NCBI GenBank assembly: GCA_036504995.1
Contig: DASXUG010000015.1
Coordinates: 143,967 to 207,966 of the forward strand
Source: DASXUG01 sp036504995
GTDB lineage: Bacteria > Pseudomonadota > Gammaproteobacteria > Burkholderiales > Methylophilaceae
Length of the DNA stretch: 64,000 nt
Direction: 5' to 3'
Every line of letters starts with the position of its first letter. Position 1 is the stretch's first letter. Shown piece after piece: positions 1-8,403 of this stretch. Below the pieces are notes generated by a model, which saw nothing but the letters and a program-made list of their open reading frames with translations, was not told the origin of the DNA and made no database searches. The translations under genes were made by a program, and so were the position numbers.

Positions 1-409
1 TGAGGATTTAAAGCGATTTCGGGCTTTAACCATAGGGCATCATATCATTATGGGGCGTAAAACTTATGAGTCTCTAGGGCGCTTATTGCCTGGCAGAACC
101 ACTGTCATTGTGACGCGCAACTTAGGCTACTCGGTAGAGGGTGCAATTGTTGTGCATTCATTGGATGAAGCGATAGAAGCCTGCGGTAATGATAGTGAGG
201 CTTTTCTTATTGGTGGTGCCGAGCTTTATCGACAAGGGTTGCAGTATGCGCATAAGCTCTATATTACCGAAATTGATTTGGATGTGGCTGGCGATGCTTT
301 CTTCCCTGTTTGGGATGATCAAACATGGCGAGAAGAGTCTCGTGAGCATCATGCTAGTGTGAATGGTTTAGCTTATAGCTATGTAACTTATACAAAAGTA
401 ATTTGTTAA
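1..409 (+). CDS. folA: dihydrofolate reductase, 5'-truncated by the window edge
   Basis: Reduces dihydrofolate to tetrahydrofolate with NADPH in the cytoplasm, supplying one-carbon carriers for thymidylate and purine synthesis. The frame is already open at the window edge: residues encoded before the ATG at position 50 continue the family's region ahead of IIMGRKTYESLGRLLPGR, the NADPH-binding segment. So that ATG is internal, and the N-terminus (about 30 residues with the substrate Asp/Glu) lies outside the window. FLIGGAELY and LYITEIDLDVAGDAFFP match the C-terminal half of bacterial DHFR. The TAA stop lies inside the left arm of a hairpin shared with the convergent downstream gene. Identification is firm; only the extent is partial. 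Confidence 0.93.
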   Translation, partial: EDLKRFRALTIGHHIIMGRKTYESLGRLLPGRTTVIVTRNLGYSVEGAIVVHSLDEAIEACGNDSEAFLIGGAELYRQGLQYAHKLYITEIDLDVAGDAFFPVWDDQTWREESREHHASVNGLAYSYVTYTKVIC

Positions 410-428
410 CTGCAGATGCAGTTAACAA
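403..428. terminator. bidirectional hairpin between folA and the lytic transglycosylase gene
   Basis: Near-perfect inverted repeat with arms 403-414 and 417-428; sterically it would fold as a shorter stem with a loop of about six bases. It sits between two convergent genes and includes the folA stop codon. T-tracts on either side are short, so its strength is uncertain. Confidence 0.5.
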
Positions 429-440
429 TTATTAGCTTAT

Positions 441-1553
441 TTAAGGGTTGGTTTTATAGACGTTAAGCTTATTAGGTGTGTTCGTCAGATTGAACATGTC
501 TGCGCTGATGCCCATGTCTTCCCGATAGGGGTGATAGCTTTTTTTGTATAGCGCCGTGATTTTCTTAACGTAATTTTGTGTTTCTGGGTATGGCGGTATG
601 CCCTTGTATTTTTCCACAGTCATTTCACCTGAGTTGTAAGCCGCTGCTACCAATGAAACATCCCCCTTAAAATAGGCCAGCAACCATTGTAAATATGCTA
701 GGCCACCCTTGATATTATCTTCAGGGTTGTAAGCATCTTTGACTTTAAAGCGCGTTGCTGTTTCTGGGATTAACTGCATCAAACCTTGTGCGTTTTTAGG
801 CGAGGTGGCTTGCGGATTGAAGCCAGATTCCACTGCAATAAACGCCATGGCTAGGTCGGTTTCGATTTTGTAGTTTGGCGCAATTTTATTCACTAGTTTA
901 AAGATCGGTCCTTTGGCATAAAAGGGAGTTGATTCAACTTCTGGTGTAACCGCTTGAGGTGTGGCTACCGCAACTGCGGGTGGTGGATCTGGCAACATAC
1001 ACTTGGGTAATTCGGCCAGGTTTGGGTTTCCAGCACTAGCAATAACCGCCTCTCTTGCACTGGTATGGTTTTGCTTTGCAGCTTTGCTATAAAACATTAC
1101 GGCAATATTGTCGTCTTTTGGCACGCCGCGTCCATTAGCGTACAGCCAGCCCATCGCATATTGTGCATTTGCATCGCCATCACGCGCCGCACGGCAGTAG
1201 ACGGCTGCTGCCTCTGCATAATCATGCACCCCTTGGGCACTTTTGCCTTTAAAGGCCAGATTAACTAGTAATGCGTACGGGTTTTTTAGTGAACTTTTAG
1301 CAAGTGAGTTTTCCACTGCGCTTGGCTGAGGATTGCTTTGTGCTTGATTAGGGCTGCTATTATTCTCTGTAGCGTTTGATTTGTTGCTGACAGTATCAAT
1401 TTGTGTTGGTTGCGCTGACGAAATTTCGTCTGTATGCTGATTAGTTGACAGATAGGGTGAGTCATCAGCATGTGCGGAGTTGCTCAAATTTAAGCACAAA
1501 AATGCCATTAAATACTTGAATAAAATATATTTTATTTCAAATTTTAAGTGCAA
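441..1553 (-). CDS. lytic transglycosylase (SLT domain) with Sel1-like repeats
   Basis: Predicted periplasmic peptidoglycan lytic transglycosylase, cleaving the MurNAc-GlcNAc bond. Residues 1-29 form a signal peptide ending SNSAHA. Residues 30-90 are a Ser/Asn/Gln-rich linker. Residues 105-170 carry Sel1/TPR-like repeats (AQYAMGWLYANGRGVPKD). Residues 215-330 are the SLT domain, with candidate catalytic Glu242 in AVESGFNPQA, then GLMQLIPETA and AAYNSGE, the three family motifs. Translation probably starts at a TTG: there is no better in-frame ATG ahead of the signal peptide, and GGGAG lies seven bases upstream. It is convergent with folA. The partner recognised by the Sel1 repeats cannot be read from sequence. 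Confidence 0.88.
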   Translation of the reverse strand: MHLKFEIKYILFKYLMAFLCLNLSNSAHADDSPYLSTNQHTDEISSAQPTQIDTVSNKSNATENNSSPNQAQSNPQPSAVENSLAKSSLKNPYALLVNLAFKGKSAQGVHDYAEAAAVYCRAARDGDANAQYAMGWLYANGRGVPKDDNIAVMFYSKAAKQNHTSAREAVIASAGNPNLAELPKCMLPDPPPAVAVATPQAVTPEVESTPFYAKGPIFKLVNKIAPNYKIETDLAMAFIAVESGFNPQATSPKNAQGLMQLIPETATRFKVKDAYNPEDNIKGGLAYLQWLLAYFKGDVSLVAAAYNSGEMTVEKYKGIPPYPETQNYVKKITALYKKSYHPYREDMGISADMFNLTNTPNKLNVYKTNP

Positions 1554-1848
1554 AATTATTCTCCCGATTTTAAATATACAGCTATAGCAATTGCTAGATG
1601 CAATTTTTGTGCTAACAGGTAATTACAATGCAACTTATTATTCTTTTTGTAACAAGTCCTTAATTACCTTCTGAGTTTTGGTACATTCACCAATTTAAAG
1701 TTATATCGTCAAAATATATGCAAAATTTAGTGTAACTCACATTAAGCTTATGGTTTTGAATAAATTGCCTAACAGCGCTAATTCTAAATTCGGCCCCAAT
1801 GGCAAAAAAGCCCCGCTAAGCGAGGCTTTTAGTTTATTGCCGAATAAA
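1554..1848. other. intergenic region, 295 bp
   Basis: AT-rich region upstream of the lytic transglycosylase. I see its GGGAG ribosome-binding site near 1562-1567 and, at the far end, the terminator of the PEP-CTERM gene. I find no convincing gene, RNA or paired promoter elements in the rest. Confidence 0.5.
1804..1830 (-). terminator. rho-independent terminator of the PEP-CTERM gene
   Basis: GC-rich stem of 11 pairs with one mismatch and a TAA/TTA loop. Read on the minus strand it is followed by six T residues, about 20 bases after the stop of the gene ending at 1849. Confidence 0.85.
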
Positions 1849-2451
1849 TTAAATTTGGCGGCGGCGAGCAGCCAAGCCTACCAAGCCTAAGCCAGCCAAC
1901 ATCATTGCATAAATATCGTTTTCTGGTACCGATGATGCAGGAACACCAACTACAACTGGTGGTTTTGTGAAATCAATTTGCTCTTCTAAGACAAACCAAG
2001 CCGTACCACCGTCAGTTAACCCTGGGAACAAAACATCCCCCACGTAAACACTGGTTGTTTTAAATGTAACTGTACCAATTTGTTTGTTTTTAGCATCTGA
2101 GTAGTAGCCAAAATAGGTGTCACCTGGTCCAGAGCCTGGGTTTGGCACTGTGCTCATACCATCCCCATCGAAACCAAAAATATCTAAAGAGCCACCATTC
2201 AATGTAAAGCTATCTAAAGTCTTGCCAGAGTTATTAACAACGCCTACTAGTGTATCTTCGATACCATCGGTAGATTGAATGCTAGAATTTGTTGTTGTAG
2301 TGACTGAACCATCTCCGTTGAATGTGTATACTACCGCACAAGATGTTGCTGCACCGACAACGGGGCAGTTGCCAATGGTTGCCGCTTGAGCGTTAAACGT
2401 GATGAATGAAGAAGCTAATAATACTGCTAATGCAAATGAAGTTTTTTTCAT
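1849..2451 (-). CDS. exported protein with a PEP-CTERM-type C-terminal sorting signal
   Basis: Small secreted protein of unknown function. Residues 1-23 are a signal peptide (MKKTSFALAVLLASS...AQA). The body (24-170) is Gly/Thr/Asp-rich and beta-strand-like, with two early cysteines (in GNCP and TSCAV). The last 25 residues have the three parts of a PEP-CTERM signal: the box VPEN, the hydrophobic stretch YAMMLAGLGLVGL and the basic end AARRRQ. The usual third box residue Pro is Asn here. Such proteins are processed by exosortase (EpsH/XrtA) and linked with exopolysaccharide and biofilm matrix; no exosortase is in this window. It is a monocistronic gene with its own terminator. Confidence 0.8.
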   Translation of the reverse strand: MKKTSFALAVLLASSFITFNAQAATIGNCPVVGAATSCAVVYTFNGDGSVTTTTNSSIQSTDGIEDTLVGVVNNSGKTLDSFTLNGGSLDIFGFDGDGMSTVPNPGSGPGDTYFGYYSDAKNKQIGTVTFKTTSVYVGDVLFPGLTDGGTAWFVLEEQIDFTKPPVVVGVPASSVPENDIYAMMLAGLGLVGLAARRRQI

Positions 2452-2641
2452 GATTTTGTTTCCCCCAGATTAATATAAAAAAATTAACACAGCATTTGAA
2501 AACCACAGCACTCATCTATATGTTGAGTGTGGGATCTACTGCCAGCTAATGCCAGTGGTAATTCAAGAATCGCACCAATAACTATGGAGCTTTTTAAAGA
2601 ATCCATAAGTGCTGATTGGTATTTTATTAGCATTTAAGGCT

Positions 2642-2671
2642 AAATCAATAGTCCGTTCGGACTATTGATTT
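2642..2671. terminator. hairpin downstream of the decarboxylase gene
   Basis: Perfect 13-bp stem with a four-base loop, 50 bp beyond the decarboxylase stop. The long T-tract lies on the plus side and only a short one (ATTTAG) on the minus side. It may act both ways, but no plus-strand gene precedes it. Confidence 0.6.
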
Positions 2672-2720
2672 TTTTATATTGAGGTGTAAGTGTGATTGTT
2701 GGGGGTGTGTGATTGGATTA

Positions 2721-4961
2721 TTAATGTTTCACGCAGTCCACAAAGTAGCTAGCTTTACCATCTACTAGCTCTTTTACTAGGCCGTGTACGTCGGTTTCAA
2801 AGCCTGGAAACTTCTCATTGAAGGTGCGAGCAAACTTCAAGTAGTTAATAATCACTTTGTTAAATTGCTCGCCTGGGATTAGCAATGGAATGCCAGGTGG
2901 GTAGGGCGTGAGCAATACTGCTGTGATGCGGCCTTCAAGTTCGTCAATCGGCACGCGGTCAATTTCGCGATGCGCCATTTTTGCAAAGGCATCGGTAGGT
3001 TTCATTGCAGGTACCATGTCTGATAGGTACATTTCAGTGGTTAAGCGTGCAACATCATTGGTTTTGTAAACTTCATGGATTTGCGTGCATAGGTCGCGTA
3101 AACCCATACGCTCATAGCGCGCATGTTTTTGTGCAAACTCGGGCAATACTTTCCACAATGGCTGATTTTTATCGTAGTCATCTTTGAATTGTTGCAAGGC
3201 CGCCACCATGGTGTTCCAGCGACCCTTTGTGATGCCGATGGTAAACATAATAAAGAATGAATAGAGGCCTGTTTTTTCTACAATCACGCCATGCTCAGCC
3301 AGATATTTGGTGACAATCGCGGCTGGAATGCCAAACTCGTCAGAGAAGTCTCCATCAATATCTAAGCCAGGGGTGATGATGGTAGCTTTGATCGGGTCTA
3401 GCATGTTAAAGCCTTCGGCTAAGTTGCCAAAGCCATGCCAAGCTTCACCTGCCTTGAGCATCCAAGAAGCACGCTCTTCGATGCCTTCTTCGGTTAAGTC
3501 ATTTGGCCCCCACACTTTAAACCACCAGTCTGCACCCCATTCCTCATCTACTTTGCGCATGGCACGGCGGAAATCAAGGGCTTCTTTAATGGATTCTTCC
3601 ACTAGAACAGTGCCGCCTGGGGCTTCCATCATGGCGGCAGCTACGTCACAGCTGGCAATGATTGAGTATTGCGGGCTGGTGGACGTGTGCATTAAATAAG
3701 CTTCATTAAATACGTCACGGTCTAGTTGATTATTTTGTGCATCTTGCACCAAAATTTGTGAGGCTTGGCTTAAACCAGCGAGTAATTTGTGCGTGGATTG
3801 TGTCGAGAACACCATAGACTCTTTGCAACGCGGACGATCTGCGCCAATCGCGTGATAATCGCCATAAAAGTCGTGGAAGGTTGCGTGTGGCAGCCATGCT
3901 TCATCAAAGTGCAGGGTGTCGATTTTTCCATCGAGCATTTCTTTAATTTCTTCTACGTTGTATAACACGCCATCGTAAGTAGATTGGGTGATTGTGAGTA
4001 CGCGCGGTTTAGCATTTTTATCGCTAGCAAATGGATTACGTGCAATTTTTTTCTGTATATTTTCCCAGGTAAATTCGCTTTTTGGTATCGGGCCGATAAT
4101 GCCGAAGTGATTACGAGTCGGCATTAAGAACACAGGCACAGCGCCTGTCATGATGATGGCATGTAAGACAGATTTGTGGCAGTTGCGGTCAACCACGACA
4201 ATATCACCAGGGGCAACGGTCGAGTTCCATACAATTTTGTTGGAAGTTGAAGTGCCATTGGTGACAAAATACAAGTGGTCGCAGTTGTAAATGCGAGCGG
4301 CATTACGCTCTGATGCTGCGATGGGCCCTGTGTGATCTAATAATTGACCTAGTTCATCCACCGCGTTACACACGTCCGCGCGCAGCATATTTTCACCGAA
4401 AAATTGATGAAACATTTGCCCTACTGGTGACTTTAAGAATGCTACGCCACCTGAGTGACCTGGACAGTGCCATGAGTACGAGCCATCTGCCGCGTAGTGG
4501 GTGAGTGCTTTGAAAAATGGTGGTGGTAGGCTATCTAAGTAAGCTTTGGCTTCACGGATAATGAGACGTGCTACAAATTCTGGCGTGTCTTCATTCATGT
4601 GAATAAAGCCATGCAGTTCGCGTAATACGTCGTTAGGAATATGACGTGAAGTGCGAGTTTCGCCATGCAAGAAGATTGGAATCTCTTCATTGCGATAACG
4701 AATTTCGCGCACAAAAGTGCGTAGTTGTTCAATGGCCTCGGGTTTCTCTTCGACGATTTCTTCGTCATCAATCGACAAAATAAAAGCAGAAGCACGACTT
4801 TGCTGCTGCGCAAAAGAGGTGAGATCGCCATAGCTGGTTACGCCCAAGACCTCTGTGCCTTCAGTTTCAATGGCTTTAGCGAGTACGCGTATGCCTAAGC
4901 CTGAAGAGTTTTCAGAGCGAAAATCTTCATCAATAATCACAACAGGAAAGCGGAACTTCAT
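2721..4961 (-). CDS. Orn/Lys/Arg decarboxylase (PLP fold type I, biodegradative-type)
   Basis: Cytoplasmic PLP enzyme that decarboxylates a basic amino acid to a diamine or agmatine, serving polyamine synthesis or acid resistance. At 746 residues it has the full architecture of the E. coli LdcI/CadA/AdiA/SpeC group: an N-terminal flavodoxin-like wing domain (1-130), the large PLP domain with the lysine-bearing motif STQSTHKLLAGLSQAS near residue 390 and WHCPGHSGG near 160, then the C-terminal domain with TPYPPGIPLLIPGE. The substrate (Arg, Lys or Orn) cannot be decided by eye. AAGGA lies just upstream of the ATG. dcd lies upstream on the same strand with a 103-bp gap containing an imperfect palindrome. 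Confidence 0.9.
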   Translation of the reverse strand: MKFRFPVVIIDEDFRSENSSGLGIRVLAKAIETEGTEVLGVTSYGDLTSFAQQQSRASAFILSIDDEEIVEEKPEAIEQLRTFVREIRYRNEEIPIFLHGETRTSRHIPNDVLRELHGFIHMNEDTPEFVARLIIREAKAYLDSLPPPFFKALTHYAADGSYSWHCPGHSGGVAFLKSPVGQMFHQFFGENMLRADVCNAVDELGQLLDHTGPIAASERNAARIYNCDHLYFVTNGTSTSNKIVWNSTVAPGDIVVVDRNCHKSVLHAIIMTGAVPVFLMPTRNHFGIIGPIPKSEFTWENIQKKIARNPFASDKNAKPRVLTITQSTYDGVLYNVEEIKEMLDGKIDTLHFDEAWLPHATFHDFYGDYHAIGADRPRCKESMVFSTQSTHKLLAGLSQASQILVQDAQNNQLDRDVFNEAYLMHTSTSPQYSIIASCDVAAAMMEAPGGTVLVEESIKEALDFRRAMRKVDEEWGADWWFKVWGPNDLTEEGIEERASWMLKAGEAWHGFGNLAEGFNMLDPIKATIITPGLDIDGDFSDEFGIPAAIVTKYLAEHGVIVEKTGLYSFFIMFTIGITKGRWNTMVAALQQFKDDYDKNQPLWKVLPEFAQKHARYERMGLRDLCTQIHEVYKTNDVARLTTEMYLSDMVPAMKPTDAFAKMAHREIDRVPIDELEGRITAVLLTPYPPGIPLLIPGEQFNKVIINYLKFARTFNEKFPGFETDVHGLVKELVDGKASYFVDCVKH

Positions 4962-4986
4962 AGTATTGAATCCTTTACCACAGAGA

Positions 4987-5033
4987 TACGGCGGTGCAGA
5001 GAATCAATGGGGTTGAAGCTCTGTGCCGCTGTA
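4987..5033. repeat. imperfect inverted repeat between dcd and the decarboxylase gene
   Basis: Arms 4987-5001 and 5019-5033 match at 12 of 15 positions across a 17-base spacer. The CAGAG/CTCTG composition resembles dispersed palindromic intergenic repeats known in many proteobacteria, but only one copy is visible here. Confidence 0.45.
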
Positions 5034-5064
5034 GTGAAATCATTTGATATAAGTAATATTGATA

Positions 5065-5640
5065 TTAAATCTTGGGCAGTGTGACACCAACTTGACCTTG
5101 GTATTTTCCGCCACGGTCTTTGTAGCTGGTTTCGCAGACATCATCTTCATCTGCCTCGAAGAAGAGTACTTGCGCGCAGCCCTCATTTGCATAAATTTTG
5201 GCAGGCAGCGGGGTAGTATTGCTGAACTCTAATGTGACATAGCCTTCCCACTCAGGTTCAAACGGTGTCACATTGACAATAATGCCGCACCGAGCATAGG
5301 TGGATTTGCCTAAACATACCGTTAACACATTGCGCGGAATACGAAAATATTCAACTGTACGTGCCAATGCAAAAGAGTTGGGTGGAATAATGCAGTAATC
5401 TGCGTTCACTTCTACGAATGAATTTTGGTCGAAATTTTTAGGATCAACAATGGTGCTGTTGATGTTAGTAAACAGCTTAAATTCTTTAGAGCATCGAATA
5501 TCATAACCATAGCTAGACGTGCCATAGGACACCATGCGTTGGCCTTCTGCGTTCATTTTAACTTGTTGCGGCTCAAACGGCTCAATCATGCCGTGTTGTT
5601 CCGCCATTTTGCGTATCCATTTGTCTGATTTGATGCTCAT
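5065..5640 (-). CDS. dcd: dCTP deaminase
   Basis: Deaminates dCTP to dUTP, feeding dUTPase and thymidylate synthesis. The 191 residues match the usual 188-193. Visible motifs are SSYGYDIRCS near the N-terminus, the substrate loop GKSTYARCGIIVNVTPFEP, the catalytic Glu in VTLEFSN and the nucleotide-binding tail CAQVLFFEADEDD...GGKYQGQ. It is the monofunctional deaminase type rather than the bifunctional deaminase/dUTPase. It lies upstream of the decarboxylase on the same strand and 142 bp downstream of zwf, separated from zwf by a strong terminator hairpin. Confidence 0.96.
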   Translation of the reverse strand: MSIKSDKWIRKMAEQHGMIEPFEPQQVKMNAEGQRMVSYGTSSYGYDIRCSKEFKLFTNINSTIVDPKNFDQNSFVEVNADYCIIPPNSFALARTVEYFRIPRNVLTVCLGKSTYARCGIIVNVTPFEPEWEGYVTLEFSNTTPLPAKIYANEGCAQVLFFEADEDDVCETSYKDRGGKYQGQVGVTLPKI

Positions 5641-5728
5641 AATTATTCAACGTTTAAGAGGTGAAAAGTGACACGCATTATAAGGCTTAAATACAGAAAA
5701 TAAACGAATTTAAACTGCTTTGGACGAA

Positions 5729-5768
5729 AAAAATCCTCATTTCAACATGCGTCAAAATGAGGATTTTT
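5729..5768 (-). terminator. rho-independent terminator after zwf
   Basis: Perfect 14-bp stem (5729-5742 with 5755-5768) with a 12-base loop. Minus-strand reading gives a T-run immediately after the stem; the structure is A/T-symmetrical. It lies 15 bp after the zwf stop and separates gnd-zwf from dcd. Confidence 0.85.
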
Positions 5769-5782
5769 AGGGTTGCGGCTAA

Positions 5783-7261
5783 TTAGTGTTTGTCGCCGCC
5801 CAGTTCAATGCTGTAGCGCCAAAATTGGTCTTCGCTTTCAAAGATCACTTTTGATTCTGCAGGATCGCTAGAGCCAGCAGGATATTGACAGACTGGGGCC
5901 TTGTTAGCGGCCCATGCTTTAACCACTGGGTCTACCAAGCGCCATTGCGCTTCTACTTCACTAATATGTAGGTACAGTGAATTGTCACCTTCCATTAGGT
6001 TTAGTAATAAAGCCTCGTAAGCGTCAACGGTTTCGTCGCCTTCTTGGCGGTTAGCCGCATCCAGTTGAATGGTTCTGGTTTTAATATCTAAGCCAGGAAT
6101 TTTAGATTGAATTTCGAGCTTAATGCACTCACGTGGTTGTACGCCTAAAATCAACCAGTTTTGGTCTTGGCCATTGATTTGCATCGGCGCTTTCTTGAAG
6201 CGAATCGAAATGCGAGTATCAGCTTCGTGTAAACGTTTTGCGGTGCGGATGTAGAAAGGCACCCCTTCCCAGCGTGGACTGTCGACGAATAGTTTTAACG
6301 CAGCATAGGTTTCAACAACGCTGGAGTTGTCCCCTAACTCTTCTAAATAGCCAGGGACTTTTTCACCATTAATTTCACCAGAGGCATATTGCGCACGGAA
6401 GGCAAACTTCTCAAGCTGGTCAACTGGGATAGGGCGAATGGCTTCTAATACCTTAATTTTTTCAGCACGCACAGCATCTGGGCTAAGATCTTTAGGTAAC
6501 TCCATGGCCGTTAAAGCCATGGTTTGTAGGATGTGACTTTGAATCATATCGCGTAATGCGCCTGTACTGTCGTAAAACTGGGTACGCTCACCCACGCCTA
6601 AAAATTCGGTGTTGGTAATTTGCACATGGTCGATATAGTCTTTGTTCCAAATCGGCTCAAGGATTGCATTGGCAAAGCGTTGCAACATAATGTTTTGCAG
6701 GGCCGATTTACCTAAATAATGGTCGATACGGTAAATTTGGCTCTCTTTTAGGTGTTTGGTAATAGAGGCTTGTAATGCTTGCGCAGAAGGCAAGTCTGTG
6801 CCAAATGGCTTCTCAATGACCACGCGGCGCCAGTATTTATCTTCTTGTGTTAGGCCCACTGCCGCTAGCTGATCTACCACGGGTGCGAAATCGACAGGGC
6901 GCACGGATAAAAAGTACGCCAAGTTTTGCGGGAACACCTTTTCATCACTCAATGTGGCTTTGAGTTTTTTAAACGCATCTGGGTCAGTTGGTGGGTTTGC
7001 GTGGTAGTGATTACGCGCGATAAATCGCTCAAATACTTTTTGGTCATAGCCTTTTTTGAATTTGGCGTCGAGCATGCCTTTGATGTCCGCGAGCCAATCT
7101 TCACGGCTGACTTCGCTGCGGCCAACGGATAAAATCGCCATGTGCTCTGGTAATCTGCCTAGTGAGTCTAGGCGAAATAGACCTGGCATCAATTTCACAC
7201 GCGAGAGATTTCCACTAGCGCCAAATAAAACAAGGGTACATGGGTCGATTTGTTTGCTCAT
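5783..7261 (-). CDS. zwf: glucose-6-phosphate 1-dehydrogenase
   Basis: Oxidises glucose 6-phosphate to 6-phosphogluconolactone with NAD(P)+. With Pgl and Gnd it closes the oxidative hexulose-phosphate cycle that methylotrophs use to burn formaldehyde carbon. The catalytic motif RIDHYLGK is intact around residue 178, as are EKPFG and the C-terminal beta-sheet domain. Length 492 is normal. The coenzyme loop reads GASGNLSRVK, where most family members have GASGDL(A/T)(R/K)RK: the Asp is Asn and the second basic residue is Val. This may affect NADP+/NAD+ preference (inference). It follows gnd in the same direction across 186 bp rich in hairpins. Confidence 0.96.
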   Translation of the reverse strand: MSKQIDPCTLVLFGASGNLSRVKLMPGLFRLDSLGRLPEHMAILSVGRSEVSREDWLADIKGMLDAKFKKGYDQKVFERFIARNHYHANPPTDPDAFKKLKATLSDEKVFPQNLAYFLSVRPVDFAPVVDQLAAVGLTQEDKYWRRVVIEKPFGTDLPSAQALQASITKHLKESQIYRIDHYLGKSALQNIMLQRFANAILEPIWNKDYIDHVQITNTEFLGVGERTQFYDSTGALRDMIQSHILQTMALTAMELPKDLSPDAVRAEKIKVLEAIRPIPVDQLEKFAFRAQYASGEINGEKVPGYLEELGDNSSVVETYAALKLFVDSPRWEGVPFYIRTAKRLHEADTRISIRFKKAPMQINGQDQNWLILGVQPRECIKLEIQSKIPGLDIKTRTIQLDAANRQEGDETVDAYEALLLNLMEGDNSLYLHISEVEAQWRLVDPVVKAWAANKAPVCQYPAGSSDPAESKVIFESEDQFWRYSIELGGDKH

Positions 7262-7323
7262 TACTTTGCTTTCAAGTTTAAATAATCAAATAGTATAAAA
7301 GTTGTATCTGGTTTTTTATATGT

Positions 7324-7378
7324 AATAGATTGCGCCACTTCTATTTGGAGTGACGCAGGTGATGAAGCGCAATCTATT
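7324..7378 (-). other. long hairpin in the gnd-zwf intercistronic region
   Basis: Perfect 12-bp inverted repeat, arms 7324-7335 and 7367-7378, enclosing a shorter stem (CACTTC with GAGTG). It has no T-tract, so it is probably an mRNA-processing or stabilising element, or a protein-binding site just upstream of zwf. Confidence 0.5.
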
Positions 7379-7408
7379 GCATATTGACGGTGTGATTTTT
7401 GGTGATAG

Positions 7409-7443
7409 GCATGTGAGGCACCATGCACCTCACATGCATGGTG
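7409..7443 (-). other. two mutually exclusive hairpins just after the gnd stop
   Basis: A 10-bp perfect stem (7409-7418 with 7428-7437) and a 9-bp perfect stem (7419-7427 with 7435-7443) share bases 7435-7437 and interleave. The RNA can therefore form one, the other, or a strained pseudoknot. It lies directly after the gnd stop codon and lacks a T-tract. Confidence 0.5.
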
Positions 7444-7447
7444 TCAA

Positions 7448-8377
7448 TTATTTATCAGACACTGATTTAACGAAGTGACCACCAAAACCATTACGCATCA
7501 TGGATAGCAGTTTATAACTGTAGCCTGTTGCATCTTGGCTTCTGAAACGAGCTTGCAGGGCGAGTGTTAATACTGGCGCTGCGACCCCTTGTTCGACTGA
7601 CTCCATGACTGTCCATCGGCCTTCACCTGAGTCTGCTACATATGGTGCAACTGCTGCTAACTCTTGATCTTCTTTCAAAGCGTCAGCAGTCAAATCCAGC
7701 AACCAGCTACGCACCACTGAGCCATGACGCCACATTTCAGTGATTTGTGCTAAGTCCAAATGAAAGTCTTCTTTACCTTTAAGTAAATCCAAGCCTTCAG
7801 CCATCGCTTGCATCATGCCGTATTCGATACCATTGTGTATCATTTTAGTAAAGTGGCCTGCACCGATAGGGCCTACGTGACCCCAGCCACGATCTTTAGC
7901 AGGCGCAAGCGCGATTAGAATCGGCTCAACTGTTTTTGCAACTTCTGGCGTGCCACCTACCATCAAGCAGTAGCCATTTTCCAAGCCCCAGATGCCGCCT
8001 GAAGTACCTGAATCCATAAAGCCAATACCACGCTCGGCTAACCACGCCCCACGGCGTTGACTGTCTTTGTAATTAGAGTTACCACCATCAATAATGATGT
8101 CACCTCTTGATAACATAGGGGCCAAATCTTGAATTTGGATCTCTGTTGGTGCACCACTCGGTAGCATCAGCCAGATAATGCGTTGTTCGCTACCATCTGG
8201 AGATAGTTTAGATACGGCATCAGGCACTGAGCTCGCTGGAATCATGCCTTCATTTGAGGTTAACTCATTCACCACTTCTACGCTTCGGTCGTAACCAACA
8301 ACCTGAATGCCGTTGCGAAGCAGGCGAGTTGCCATGTTGCCACCCATTTTGCCTAAGCCAATCATTGCTAATTTCAT
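7448..8377 (-). CDS. gnd: 6-phosphogluconate dehydrogenase, decarboxylating, short NAD-type
   Basis: Oxidatively decarboxylates 6-phosphogluconate to ribulose 5-phosphate and CO2; in methylotrophs this is the CO2-releasing step of the dissimilatory RuMP cycle. The Rossmann motif GLGKMGGN is at residues 7-14. The acidic residue after the second strand (GYDRS) favours NAD+, typical of the roughly 300-residue class as opposed to the 470-residue NADP class. Substrate-binding DGGNSNYKDS, SGGIWGLENG and the catalytic Lys region HFTKMIHNGIEYGMMQ are intact. AAGGA precedes the ATG. It is divergent from pgl across 147 bp and upstream of zwf. Confidence 0.96.
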   Translation of the reverse strand: MKLAMIGLGKMGGNMATRLLRNGIQVVGYDRSVEVVNELTSNEGMIPASSVPDAVSKLSPDGSEQRIIWLMLPSGAPTEIQIQDLAPMLSRGDIIIDGGNSNYKDSQRRGAWLAERGIGFMDSGTSGGIWGLENGYCLMVGGTPEVAKTVEPILIALAPAKDRGWGHVGPIGAGHFTKMIHNGIEYGMMQAMAEGLDLLKGKEDFHLDLAQITEMWRHGSVVRSWLLDLTADALKEDQELAAVAPYVADSGEGRWTVMESVEQGVAAPVLTLALQARFRSQDATGYSYKLLSMMRNGFGGHFVKSVSDK

Positions 8378-8403
8378 TGTTTTTTCCTTGTTGAGGATAG
8401 TGT

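Noticed and set aside
3307..3699. Long open frame on the plus strand inside the decarboxylase gene
   Set aside because: Antisense shadow of a well-conserved gene: composition follows the complementary codons, there is no ribosome-binding site, and the product resembles no family I know. Other antisense frames (for example 14952-15374 and 54276-54689) were dropped for the same reason.
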